A stretch of DNA of 64,000 bases from Nectonema munidae (taxonomy: Eukaryota > Nematomorpha > Nectonematoida > Nectonematidae), in assembly GCA_030549495.1 (NCBI GenBank), contig JAUIRK010000784.1:1-64000 (forward strand), in the 5' to 3' direction. A model generated the notes under the pieces. The model had not been told where the DNA came from and searched no databases. It worked only from the letters and a program-made list of their open reading frames with translations. Position 1 is the stretch's first letter; every line of letters begins with the position of its first letter. Positions 10,473-21,829 of this stretch are shown here, one piece after another. The translations under genes were made by a program, and so were the position numbers.

Positions 10473-13400
10473 CGTGTACTTTTTTTGTTTAATTCTCATT
10501 ATTTCAAACAAAAGATCCTTCAGCACTTTACTTATATTATTTTTTATCATCATTATCTTAAGAAAAATGTTTCTGTGCAACCTGCTAAAATGATTTATTA
10601 ATTCCTAGGACACAATTATGTCGATTCCACATTTTTTTTACTTCTTATTACAAAGAATTGAGGTTATTCATGTTTATAAGATGAATTTATCCAAAAATGA
10701 AGATGAAATTTGAGTGATTTCAAAATTTGAACATCATGGTTATCTAATGTGTGTTTTGAATTTGCGACTTTTCTGATTAACCCATTACTAGAGTATGTAA
10801 CCGTTTAACTATCTCTGAATTTTAACAAATTCATAATTAAGAAAGCGTCAAGGTAGCGCCGGGTCTTTTCATCGAAAAAACCTAATTGCGCACCTTCTTA
10901 CAAATTGTTGTTCGAATCCACGGCATTAAAATTCAATTCTCTGCCTACATTTTGACACGTCTAAGGACAAATATCAAATAAATTCAATTACGCATATTTT
11001 ACACTATAGTGGTGATCAACTGTGCAAGTTTCAAAGTTCGATACATTTTCTTTGTAGTTTATTTGTTCTTATTTCCAAAGACATTTTTGGAATGTATAAT
11101 ATAAACTTTTTAATTCAAAAAAAGAAAGTACAATTTAATTATGGCAAAAAGCTAACAATAATCAGAGTCGTAGCCAATTTTTATTGCCGAGGGAGCCATA
11201 AATAATTTAATCGGGGAGGGGGAAGGGCCAGTTTTTTTATGGTTTCATAACTAATTTGCCATCCAGTCTATTTCTTTTTTAGTAAGAAAGAAATGATTCG
11301 CAATTTTAATGCGTAGAGTATCTTTTAGTCTTCTAAAGAATAAAAGAGATGATGTAATTTTTTTGGGAATATGAAATTTGTTGATCTCGTTAATATTCTT
11401 GCATTTTAAAAAAACTTGTTAAATATGGTTAAAGGTTTTATACTTTTTAGTAAGCTCGCTGAGAAGGGATCAACAGGCCAACAATGGAGTTCAATAAAAA
11501 TTAAGTTTGGGGGTTGAATCCAACTTCTGTAAATAAAAAACACTCTTCTGATGCAGTTTCAAACGCAGAATTCAAATGTGTCCCTTGTTGATAAAATATT
11601 AAGATTGATTCAGCTATTAAAGTTAATGAGTTGACATTTGAAAATATTTGAGGTGATTTTGAATAGGATAAATACACATCACTGGTTTGGCAAGATCGCC
11701 GAGGAAACGAACATCTTAAAAGCTTGTCAGATTATTATATACACAAATTTATGATTTTAGGATAACATATGTACCATTTTGAAATTGTTCGATTAAAATA
11801 AAGTTTAGAATATCTCTAGATAAAATATTTTTATAAATAAATCCTTTACTTTTTCTAAAAAACTAAACTTCAAATGTATAACATTACAACGAATCTTTTC
11901 AAGAATTTCGAAAAAGTTGATAAAAATTTTTCAATTGCTCTTTGCAAATATTTTTTCCTCTGCAAGCGGTATTAACGCTTCTTTTCTTTCTGCTGACATT
12001 GATTTCCTTTGAGAAGTTAAAATTATTTTCAGGGGGAGAAACTTCTTTCACAAGATGAAGTTCTAATGGCGAGAGTATATGAGAGTAAAATATTTCTATA
12101 AAATATTTTGAATCAAAATTTTTAATTCAATCTAACATGAAAATCTAGATTAAAAAAATAATTTAATTAATAAAATCTAATATTTTAATTTTACTCAATA
12201 TTTCTAATAAATTTTTAAATTGAAATGAAGGAGCACGGTGCGACAAATCAAAAAGACAGCATGACAAAAAATATGGAAGAAGGAGTGACATGACAAACGA
12301 GTGACAAAAATGCCGGAAAATTTAATACAAGACTTCAACACTAACTAACCGAAAAACTACTTTACTAACTTGCTTACTAATTAATTTACAATTAATTAAA
12401 AAGCTCACTAACGAACAAACTGCTTACTTAGCAACTCACTAACCAACTAACTTTGATTTGTCATTCCTTTGAACATTATTTAAGAAGTGCCCAATTTACC
12501 CATATTAAAACATAGTACCACAGATAGTAACAATCCACACTACCAATTTACAACACATACTAGCAGAAACTCGTGGATCTTAAAATCCCGACAAAAATAC
12601 ATAACATACTTTAAACTTGAAACCTATCCTGTAAACCAGAAATACAAACTCCAATACCTTTATCTAGCTCCAAAGAAGCATAAAAACATGATATTTGATG
12701 ACGAGATACCATCTAATACCATAATTCTCAAAATAAGATATGAAATCGAAATTATAAACACAAAAATGTTTCAAACTTAATTGCAATAAGGCCATAAACA
12801 TTTCGCCCCTCCCCCCCCTCCCCCCCCCCACGAATCAATGCATCAGAACGAACGTTCCTCATTGGCCACTTTAATTTGCATATCGTACCAAATTTCAGTG
12901 TGCAAGGAATTATCTATGGCGCTGGTGAAAACTTCCGAACCCAAAATTTCGTAAAGCCAATAGAAGAAGAATTGTAATACCTAAAACAGAGTTTACGTTA
13001 TGTTTAGACTTTGTTTAGCATTAGTGTTAGGGTTATTTTACCATAAAATTTACAGAGCTCGAAAGGCGCAAAGTGTTCTTTTTGCAAGTATTTATAGTAT
13101 TTACATACTAAATTTAAACTTTTTAAAATTAATGCTAGTCAAAATTTCCGTTACACGTGTGGAATCGTTAGTTTTAATTCACAACTACTTTATGATCTCT
13201 TGTTTACCCCTATGGAGTAAATACACAAAAACAAATTATAATCCGCGTATCGAGCCACCATCTAATATTTGGCTGACAATTAGGTATGCGAAATTAACAT
13301 GATTCGCTAGTATATAAATAAAGTAACTATGTAAAAAAAGATGCCTCTTGCTCATAGTTGCTATGATATTAGAAAAAAGGCAAAATTTAAAATGACATAT

Positions 13401-14113
13401 GGTGAACTCAATTTTGCAGATAAAGTTGGCATGTGTGAAATATTACCGTCTCTCGTACTGTCGTCTCAGAGGTTTGCAACAAACTTGAATGTTACACCCT
13501 TTTATTTTCTTAGAGGAAAATATTTCCATTAATTAAATGATGTTATGCCGAATCGAAAATAGATATTTTGGGAAAGAAAAAAGGTTGGAAAAGGAGTTGC
13601 ACTGAAACGATTCCTACGCTTCCTTTCTCCTACGTCAGCTACCGAACTGACCTTGGTATCTAGTTTTGGATCATTGTTGTCAAGACAACACCGGCATTCC
13701 ATCATTTTTAGAGCATTAATAAGTTCCTCCCTCAAAAATCATTTAATCGTTCTTTCATTGTCGTCTTTTCACTTCTTTTTTTCTTTATTCGTTTGAGCTC
13801 GTTTTGAAAAATTGATTGTATTCAAAGATTGCTACGCTTTTTAAAATTGGTTCAACTTGTGAATCTGTGGCGCATAAATGTTTTATATTTTATATTTCTT
13901 CTATTTCCAAACATGGCTACACTTTGTGAATAGGATTCGGTATCTAATAAAATTTAGGAGTCGGTATCTGGCTTTTAAAGTATTTTAATAAATGAAGAAA
14001 TAATTAATGTGGAGTACCCTCGAAGCCGGAAGTAAGGGTTGGTTTTGTTTTAAATGTGTAAGATGTTGGAATCGTTCTCAATTATTTGTATTCATTATTA
14101 TCTTTCTTTTTAG
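10473..14113. other. Long non-coding stretch upstream of the Ly6 exon
   Basis: I found no splice-supported exon. The frames at 12487-12780, 13000-13302 and 13341-13532 lack domains. The one at 13000 opens with a hydrophobic stretch (MFRLCLALVLGLFY) that could mimic a signal peptide, but no donor in the needed phase follows it. A C-rich tract lies at 12807-12831. A hAT-like terminus (CAGAGTCGTAGCCA) at about 11164 has no partner I could find. Confidence 0.4.
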
Positions 14114-17100
14114 CTTCTAAAGTGAGTTGTTACATTTGTGATAGCAGAGTGGATGCATTTTGCTCAGATCCTTTTAACGAATCTCTAACAAAGAATATGA
14201 ATCAGAGTTTATGTTCTGGTTGTTGTGTTAAATGGGTTCAAAACAAAAATGATGGTAAGTTATTTTTCAGATATTTGTGCAGTGATGAACTATTGGCCAA
14301 ATGTATTGTCATTTCTTCCATGCTTTGCTAGGATTACTCTTTCTTTAACCCTTTAATGCACACAAAATTTAAATTTTTACATAAAAAACTTTTTATGCTA
14401 AGACTAAATTAATAAAAAGTTCAGTGATGCCATATGTTCTTATTCAACACCGAAAAAAATTAACGAAAAAATTGATTTTTTTAAAAAAATTAAATTTTTC
14501 TTTTTCAAACAAAATTTTTTTAACACTCAATCAAGTTGAAATCTTTTTGATAAATTAAAAAATTTGATCGGACACTGGTGCCCCATTGTACAAATCGATT
14601 TCAAATTTCCAGCGTCTTCAGACACAAAATTTTATACTTACATAATTTAATATCTAAAGGCATGTATTAAAATGTATAGTATTATTTCTAATGAAATTAA
14701 AATTTTACCACTGATTGGGTTAAAACTTAGGAATAGGGAATGAGATACGAGGGTGCCATTATGCATCTAACTAAGGTATTTCTAAGTCGAATTTTTCTAA
14801 CTCGAACTATTTTGCAACCCCAACACTCAAATTTCAAGAGATTTTTAATGTTTCATTACAATATCAATGTAATTTTCAAATGTAATTCTATATATTTACT
14901 ATGCAACAAATCCTACTCGCATTCCTCTCTCTCTCTTTAGATATAACATAATCTATTTCTCAATGAACGGATAATTGGGATCTTTTCATAACCAAGCACA
15001 TATTATTTGAGGGCGAAGGGGGATTTCGAATGACACTCTTATGGATAAAAAGACCCTAAATGAATACCTTAACTCGAACATTTTTATGGAAAAATACACT
15101 CTTGCTATTTATAAGCATCATAAATAACCTATTCTCGAATACCTTGAGCAATCCCAACGGCTTGCATATTCCCCGCAATGGTTCATATCCGCTAAATAAG
15201 TGCTTCTCAACTTTTTCAAATAACTGACCCCTTCAATTCATCTAAAATTTTGGACCCTCTTATTAAAAACACATAAATTGAATTTTCTTTCTCTATCAAA
15301 AATAGTAAAACTTTCAATCTTATTTTAAATAAACCATGAATTTAAAATTCGTGGTCCTTAAAACCAACGAATTTCTTTTTGGTAAAGGAGAATTTAATAG
15401 AGAATGACAAATACGGTTCTTGGCCAAAACGTATTAATACCAAAACATTCGAAAATCAAAAATAAATTTGTAAATTTATTTCATGATATGTATTGAATTA
15501 TGCCAACAAATATATATACAAATAAAGTTTATTGGTATACAAATTTATGAATTCATTGTTATTAGCGTATCAATTACCTATTTATTTTATTAACAAATCT
15601 TAATTAACTCTAAACTTTCTCCCTAAAGAAAGTTCATACTTCAAGATCTAAACGGGTTGACCTGCAATTTAGTGTGAATAATTTTTGAATCATTTAATTA
15701 TTGGATCCCTAGAACTTTTCAGAGCAAAAATTTTTTATTCCAAATTTTATTTACATTTGAACACTTGAATAGGCAAGCATGAGGATATTCTCACATACAT
15801 TCGTGACTTAATTTTTACAAAACCTTCAAAAACAGAACTTTCCATAGAGTTCAGAATGAAGTTAAGACTATCTCAACCTTAACCATAGTTTTTCTTTCCA
15901 TATCTCAATTCACATAAATTTTTTATTGTAATTTCTATTTTTTCCACATTTCAATAGTTAAATCAAAATTTTACGTTATTTTGACTTCTCAATAAATAGA
16001 GTCTTAGCAGAAAATATTGAGCATTTGAGATATCCATTCAGAAAAGTAGCTAATACCATTTAATCCTACGAATTTGTGCCCTATCTTGTGTTAGTTACTC
16101 TTCAGTATAATAGAATTACTAAATAATTAATCAAGTAAAATACTTCTTTCTAATTAATTAAGTTAAACGCTAGAATGAATTCATCTACTCAGTAAGAGAC
16201 CCTTGTTCTGGAAAAATGAACAGAGTGTGGTGGAATTTGGTTGGCATGTTCTATCAGTGGTTCTCAAGCGCACCCTAAGGGCCAAACCTCTTGTTTTGGG
16301 GTCCACATAGCAAAGTTGCAGGAAAAATAGGCTAACAATATCATATTAAAACGGTCAAAATTTGGCAATTAATAATTATTTATGAATAATATGATTATTA
16401 ATTTTATGATATATATGCAGCAATTCGGATTCAGTTTAAGGAACTAGTGTAATATTTCAGGGTTTAAATAACTCTTTTTATAAAACCTATTTTGTGCTTT
16501 TGGTTCAGCCCTTTAGTTCAATGTTGCTTCTTAATTTTGCCCTTTGTCAAAAAAGGTTGAGAAGTACTGTTCTATATTCATCACTATTGAGTACTTTGCT
16601 CACTTCTTATGATTAAAAAAGATGTTTTTATAAGAGAAATCAGCAAATGAAAAAGTTGCATTGAGTGTTATCATAATACAGTAGTACTCATCTCATTGTG
16701 GCGGTTCTAAAAACACCATTTATATTCCTTGAAAACTAAAGACTGAGAATATTTATGATTGTATTTGGTAAATAAAATAGCCAAAATTAATACCTGTGTG
16801 AATAAGTATGTCATTATTATTTCACAGTAAAATGTATATAAATAATAATTTTAGTTTTATAGACTCTAAAAAAGTAATAAAAGTACTCAAATTTTATTTT
16901 AGTCACATATGAAGAAAAAAAAATATTTCATCAATATAATTATTTTATAGTTATTACTATCTTAATATTTAATACAATTATTTTTTAGTTTAATACATAA
17001 AAAAAATACAAAAAGTACTATTGGAATGTATCATTATTCCATTATGAGAATTCCTATTATGATTTTTCTTCATCATATCCTCAAAAATTAAAAGCACTTG

Positions 17101-17786
17101 TTAAAAGTAGTCTATTTATTCTTCAATAAAACTCAGTAAGAAAAAATAAACTTATAAATAATAAAATTAACTTATGAGAAAAATAAATTTAGTATTTGGG
17201 TGAAAAGTACCCCCCCCTCCCCCCTCCAATTTAATCTTTTGTAAAGAATAATTTTTTTAAAAAATAGCAGTGTTATTATATCCCTCTTTAAGCTTCAAAT
17301 TTCCCCCTTTTTGGAAAACGCTGCTAGAAGGTGTGTTTTGGAATTCAACTCCTCATTACAAATTCAGGATTACCTGATTTCTAAAATACTACATAATTAA
17401 TTATATTTACATTAATTTTATTTTCAAGGGAATAAATTTGTTGCGCTAAGGCAAACTGAAGTCCCAAATAAAAAATATATTTAGGACAGCAGCGCCCCAT
17501 TGTGCCTGAAAAGATTAAAATAGTCTCGCATTATAGGTTTAATTTGTTGACTGGTATTTATTTTTCAGATAATCCTCATTATATTAGAACCTGTTCAGAT
17601 TTTTTAAAGTTGGAGATCATCATTAAGAAAGTATCATGCATCAGTGAGTCCAACCTCAACGGTTACCTCTGCTTCTGTGAAGAAAATCTGTGCAACGCAA
17701 AACCAAGCAATCTATTCTCCAACCATTTACTCACAAAATTTTCCATTATTATGTTTATTATTTTTTTCATTTTTTTTTTTACTTGA
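14114..17786 (+). CDS. Ly6/uPAR-domain protein (quiver/sleepless type), two exons
   Basis: Exon 14114-14254 follows a TTCTTTTTAG acceptor and ends at a GTAAGT donor. Exon 17569-17786 follows TTTATTTTTCAG and ends in TGA. The split codon (G|AT, Asp) joins them in phase. The 118 visible residues begin SKVSCYICDS, continue with CSDPFNES, a CSGCCVKW block, RTCSDF, and end with GYLCFCEENLCN. That is 11 cysteines in the spacing of a three-finger fold, including the LCN-type terminal motif. After it come Ser/Asn residues and a strongly hydrophobic tail (FSIIMFIIFFIFFF), as expected for a GPI-attachment signal. Arthropod relatives modulate potassium channels and acetylcholine receptors or organise septate junctions; which role applies here is not shown. 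The signal-peptide exon must lie upstream and is not identified. The intron (3.3 kb) hosts MITEs. Confidence 0.85.
14349..14719. mobile_element. TTAA-flanked piggyBac-like MITE, ~371 bp
   Basis: TTAA occurs at 14345-14348 and 14720-14723. Just inside, the left end starts CCCTTTAATGCACAC and the right end is GGG-terminated (CACTGATTGGG), giving TTAACCC at both outer edges. That pattern is typical of piggyBac-family ends. It lies in the Ly6 intron just after the first visible exon. No coding capacity. Confidence 0.55.
14724..16254. other. Ly6 intron sequence with MITE relics
   Basis: Near 15198-15250 the stretch AGTGCTTCTCAACTTTTTC followed by ACTGACCCCTTC resembles a hAT-type terminus (CAGTGCTTCTCAAC in many genomes), but I could not find the other end. 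The rest is AT-rich with nothing recognised. Confidence 0.35.
16255..16569. mobile_element. hAT-type MITE, ~315 bp
   Basis: Left end CAGTGGTTCTCAAG, right end AGGTTGAGAAGTACTG (inverse CAGTACTTCTCAACC). The left flank ends TGTTCTAT and the right flank starts TTCTATAT, sharing TTCTAT, consistent with a slightly eroded hAT target duplication. Non-coding, inside the Ly6 intron. Confidence 0.65.
16570..17568. other. AT-rich Ly6 intron, no feature
   Basis: No exon, terminal repeat or RNA gene recognised. A C-rich tract lies at about 17211-17226. Confidence 0.45.
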
Positions 17787-17789
17787 AAA

Positions 17790-17795
17790 AATAAA
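17790..17795 (+). terminator. Poly(A) signal of the Ly6 gene
   Basis: AATAAA lies 4 bases after the TGA stop of the second Ly6 exon and is followed by a T-rich stretch. The very short distance is unusual, and a later signal may be used instead. Confidence 0.4.
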
Positions 17796-18784
17796 TTTTC
17801 TTTTTTTAGTTACCTCCTAGTATCAATGAATCATTTTCATCGATTTAACATGCTTCCTAAATGTGATGGGTAAAATGAGGAATTCAAAATGCCGTAAGAG
17901 AGCGCGATTATATTTATAGTTATGTTTGCAAGCATAAAGCTCTAATCAACTGACAACTAAGATGCCTTCTTCAGTTTAAAATAAATTCTTTGGAATACAG
18001 ATCATTAAAATAATTTCTATCCAAATTTATACGCTGCTACTTGCTTCCAAAATTTAAACCATTTCATGGTTACGTTATATACATCTAGTAAGAGTATAAA
18101 TTTGTATATCTTATTATATCCAACTTGATGCAAAACCAAAAGTTATTGCCAGATTATTATTAATATGTCTTTGGGGAATAAAGAGAGGCGCACATGCAGC
18201 AGACGCCCCTCCCCCTACCTTCTCTAATTTGATTTCAAGGAGATCGAAAAATTCTTTCGTTTCACCGATGATTGCTAATTTTATCAATTTAACGTCATTT
18301 AAGAGACTTGTTTGGCTTATGAGTAGACTTTCCATTTTACTTTCTTGTTTTACAATGCCCCTTCTCGAATAATTTTAATTTTAACATATAAGCTTACAAT
18401 CTTTATATATTTGATATTATACATTAGACCCTCCCAAGATTAAACCTATTAGTGCTGGGGGGCGTAAAACAAACCTGTCTTTCTTGTATTCACTAAAAAA
18501 TTAATTGTAGAAAATTGTTCAAATTTTGTGACTTTTCCTAAAATCGCTAGCTGCATCTTTTTAAACCATTTTCATGGTAGTTGAATGACCCTTTCATGTC
18601 CAAAACTCAATCAAAATCAAAAATTAAAATTTTTCAGCAAAATTTTGACATTATCTATACTTAACCTTATAACTTAAGATCTATATTATATAATACCCTG
18701 AAAATTTATAATTATGTACAGTTTGGAACGCATAACACTTTGTATATTTAATTTTTTCAATAATCACGGCTACTTTTTAGAAAA

Positions 18785-19640
18785 TGTCAATCAAAATTTT
18801 GATTGATCAAAAATAATAAAATATACCTTCAAATTTTACATTAAATATATGTTTTTATACTAAATCGGTCATGCTGTTTTCATTTCTGGACTCATTTTTT
18901 ACATTTAGGATGTGAAAATACCTATAAGTAGTAATCAAATTTCCGGTTTACTTCTAAAAACAATCTCCAAAAACATTCCTTCACATTTAACATAAAATAT
19001 ATGTGTTATACTAAATAGGCCATGCTGGTTTCATTTCTGGACTCATTTTTTACGTTTAGGATGGGAAAATACCTATAAGCGTTAATTAAATTTGCGGTTT
19101 ACTTCAAAAAATTGTCCCCAAAAACATTCATTCAAATTTTACAATGAAATATATGTTTTTATACCAAATCAACCATGTTGTTTTCATTTCTGAACTCATT
19201 TTTCACATTTAGAGGTTTTAAAATATCTGGAATCAAATTTCCGGTTTACTTCTAAAAACAATCTCCAAAAATATTCTTTCAATTTTACATGAAATATATG
19301 TTTTTATACCAAATCAATCATGCTGTTTTCATTTCTGAACTCATTTTTTACATTTAGGATATGAAAACACTAATAAGTGTTAATCAAATGTGCGGTTTAC
19401 TTCTAAAAATTGTCTCCAAAAACATTCATTCAAATTTTACAATTAAATATAGGTTTTTATACCAAATCAACCATGCTAGTTTCATTTATGGACTCAATTT
19501 TTGCAGTTTGAATTTGAAAATACCTATAAGTATCAATCAAATTTACGTTTAGTTCTAAAATTTGTTTCCAAAAATATTGATCCAAATTTTACATGAAATA
19601 TATGTTTTTATAGCAAATAGATCATGATAGAAGTTATTTT
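18785..19640 (+). repeat. Tandem array, ~150-bp unit, about 5-6 copies
   Basis: Units contain, in order, TTTTTATACNAAAT, a CATG...TTTCATTTCTGGACTC segment, TTTTTACATTTAGGAT, GAAAATACCTATAAG, AATCAAATTT and CCAAAAACATTC. Equivalent points fall near 18850, 19003, 19152, 19300, 19450 and 19602, a spacing of about 150 bp. Copies differ by point changes and small indels. Homologous units in inverted orientation occur near 62.0-62.7 kb. Confidence 0.85.
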
Positions 19641-19659
19641 TATGTTTATATATTTGATA

Positions 19660-20400
19660 TTGATTTACAGGTTTAATCGATTTTTTGACATGTTTTATTG
19701 ATTTCATAAAAAATGACATCACCATTAAATTCTACATACTTGAAATGTATAAAAAACTTTTTATAAGAAAAAAATTTTAATTTTGACATGGGCTGTCATA
19801 TTTAAATTATTTTATCAGGTTTGACTATTTTTTATTTAAAAAAAGGAATATAACCAGTAAACACAGCCTACTTGAAAATGGGCATATGTGTGTAATATGC
19901 CATACACGGTAAACTTCATCATCTCCCTATACTTTTATTTAACGTAATTCTCTAATTCAAAAAACCGTGCCTGATCCTTTCTTTTTGGGATAAATCAATT
20001 TTTTGACAGTTTTGATTGATTTTCATAAAAAATGAATATCACCACTGAATTACGCATGCTTAAAAATAGGTATATATGTGTAAAAAACTTTATATTATTA
20101 CTTAGATAAAAAGTTTCTTTTTAAGATGAGCTGTCACATTTAGATCAATTTTTTGACAGGTTTAATGAATATCACCACTGAATTCAGCATATTTGAAAAT
20201 GGGTATACATGTGTGAAAAACGTTATATAATTATTTAAATAAAAAGTTCCTTTTTGAGATGAGCTGTTAAATATAAATCAATTTTTTGACAGGTTTGATT
20301 GATTTTGATAAAAAATGGACATCACCACTGAATTCAGCATAGTTGAAATATATATGTAACATTAAAAATATTCATAAAAACTTATTAATATCTGAGAAAA
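19660..20400 (+). repeat. Second tandem array, units of ~130-160 bp
   Basis: Repeated block: ATTTTTTGACAGGTTTGATTG, then CATAAAAAATG, ATCACCACTGAATT, GCAT, GTGTAAAAAAC and GAGCTGTCA. Starts are near 19680, 19990, 20149 and 20281. It is distinct from, and directly follows, the first array inside the same TTAA element. Confidence 0.75.
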
Positions 20401-20629
20401 ATAGGGGGCACTTTACGCCCCCCCCCAGCACTTGAGCGGACAAATTTTGCCCAGCACTAATATGGTTAATATGAAATTTTATTTTTATTTCCCATATGTT
20501 TTAATTTTGTTCTAATATATAAAATAATCATATTCTAAAAATTTCAAAGTTTTTTAATATTAGTTAAGAAATTGCTCATTGGACCCTCAGTCAGTGAATA
20601 ACAAAAAATTAAAATGTAAAACTTACTAA

Positions 20630-21760
20630 CATACACTAAAACCTTAGCTTAGGGACACTTCAAAAATAAAGACAATTCATTGAGGACCGTTTTTTATCTA
20701 ATGGTTTTTATATGTAAATATCCTTCAATATTAGGGACAACCTCAATATTCGGAATTAAGGACACTTCTATACTATATTATTGATAAAAACCTTACTATT
20801 AAGGTCGACTTTTCCATTTAAAAGCTATTTGTATCAAATTCGTTGTTGTTTATTGGGTACGATACAACAGTTTAGCTAACAAAATATGAAAAAGTATGGA
20901 TAATAATCTTTTAACAACTGTTTGTTGTACCCTTAATATGAAATTAAAAGAGCAAAAATGGTTGTGCAAAGTTGATAAACAAGTCTACATTTCACCATTG
21001 TAAGATGTTTGTGCAAAGCTTTTATATCTTCATTCATCTCTTCATGCAGATTGCAAATTCCCATTTTTCTATGAATCTCTGTTTTGACATCATTTTTTGC
21101 AAATAATGTTTAACTGCGTATGTAAAAAATGGTTATGCAAGATTGATAAACAAGTTTATACTTTACTATTGCAAGATAATTTTCGCAAAGATATCGGCTT
21201 CATTTGTCTCTTTATTTAGATTGCTGCTTTGTTATAAATTGTCGTTTCTATATATTACTTTTCAGAATTTTATATCGAATAAAAGGGACATCACTGCTTC
21301 TATTTTTTCTTATAAAAAGTAACTATTTTTTAATTGCCTTTGGAAAAAACTCCAAGTAATCAAGTCTTTTTCACGTAAAAACAGTTTGCGCGGACTTGCT
21401 TATGAATTTGGTTGTAGTAAAAAGGAAATCAGTTCAATATTAAAAATCAAAATGAAATTGAAACTCAAAACTTCAACAATTTTAATAATAATCGAAAAAA
21501 GACGTACTCACTACCATTTCAAGAAATAGAAGAAGATTGTATTGTCATGCAAGAAACACGAATGGACCCGTAACAGGACCTCTGTTGCAAGAGCAAGCGT
21601 AAAAAATAGCAGAAGCTAAAAATGTTACGACATTCAAAGCTTCAAATGGTTGGCTTCATAATTTTAAATTTTTTCGCAATCTACAGTGTGCCATAATCTC
21701 TGGTGAAACAGGAAGTGTTTTATGTTTAAAAATCATGAAGTTTAATACCGGTACCATTTC
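20630..21760 (+). pseudogene. Pogo/Tigger fossil, N-terminal part
   Basis: A terminus-like stretch at about 20634-20820 (CTAAAACCTTAGCTTAGGGA, then repeats of AAGGACACTTC) resembles a Tigger end. Downstream, near 21395-21720, the + strand encodes LAYEFGCSKKEISSILK (a pogo-type helix-turn-helix). A CENP-B-type segment follows, reading KIAEAKNVTTFKASNGWLHN with ISGETGSV after it. At least two stops or frameshifts interrupt it. The DDE domain is missing, and a LINE begins where it should be, so the element was probably truncated by that insertion. Confidence 0.65.
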
Positions 21761-21829
21761 CCACCGAAAAGGGTAAATATAAAGTTGCTTTTTCAGGTCA
21801 TTATTTCCTTGCGCATACGCAACCTTAGC

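Larger units (their letters stand above)
18444..20465. mobile_element. TTAA-flanked non-autonomous element carrying tandem repeats
   Basis: TTAA stands at 18440-18443 and 20466-20469. The ends are inverted repeats, ACCTATTAGTGCTGGG on the left and CCATATTAGTGCTGGG read inward from the right, followed on both sides by a G-rich run and GCGTAAA. A second GTGCTGG repeat lies just inside the right end. TTAA targets with C-rich starts point to the piggyBac (or Kolobok) class. No transposase frame is present. The 2.0-kb interior is almost entirely two arrays of tandem repeats. Confidence 0.65.

Noticed and set aside
11164-11240. hAT-like terminus CAGAGTCGTAGCC with G-rich run
   Set aside because: No matching opposite end or target duplication found; kept only as a note in the stretch entry.
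12807-12831. C-rich tract as an end of element family B
   Set aside because: The neighbouring GAGGATGTGCGCC terminus is absent; C-runs occur in several unrelated places here.
13000-13302. Hydrophobic N-terminus as the missing Ly6 signal-peptide exon
   Set aside because: No good acceptor before it and no donor in phase 1 soon after the hydrophobic stretch.
13529-13735. Minus-strand 68-codon frame with a CRCC motif
   Set aside because: No start context, splice evidence or family match; probably chance.
18785-19640. CRISPR array
   Set aside because: Units are ~150 bp and repeat along their whole length without unique spacers, in a eukaryotic context.
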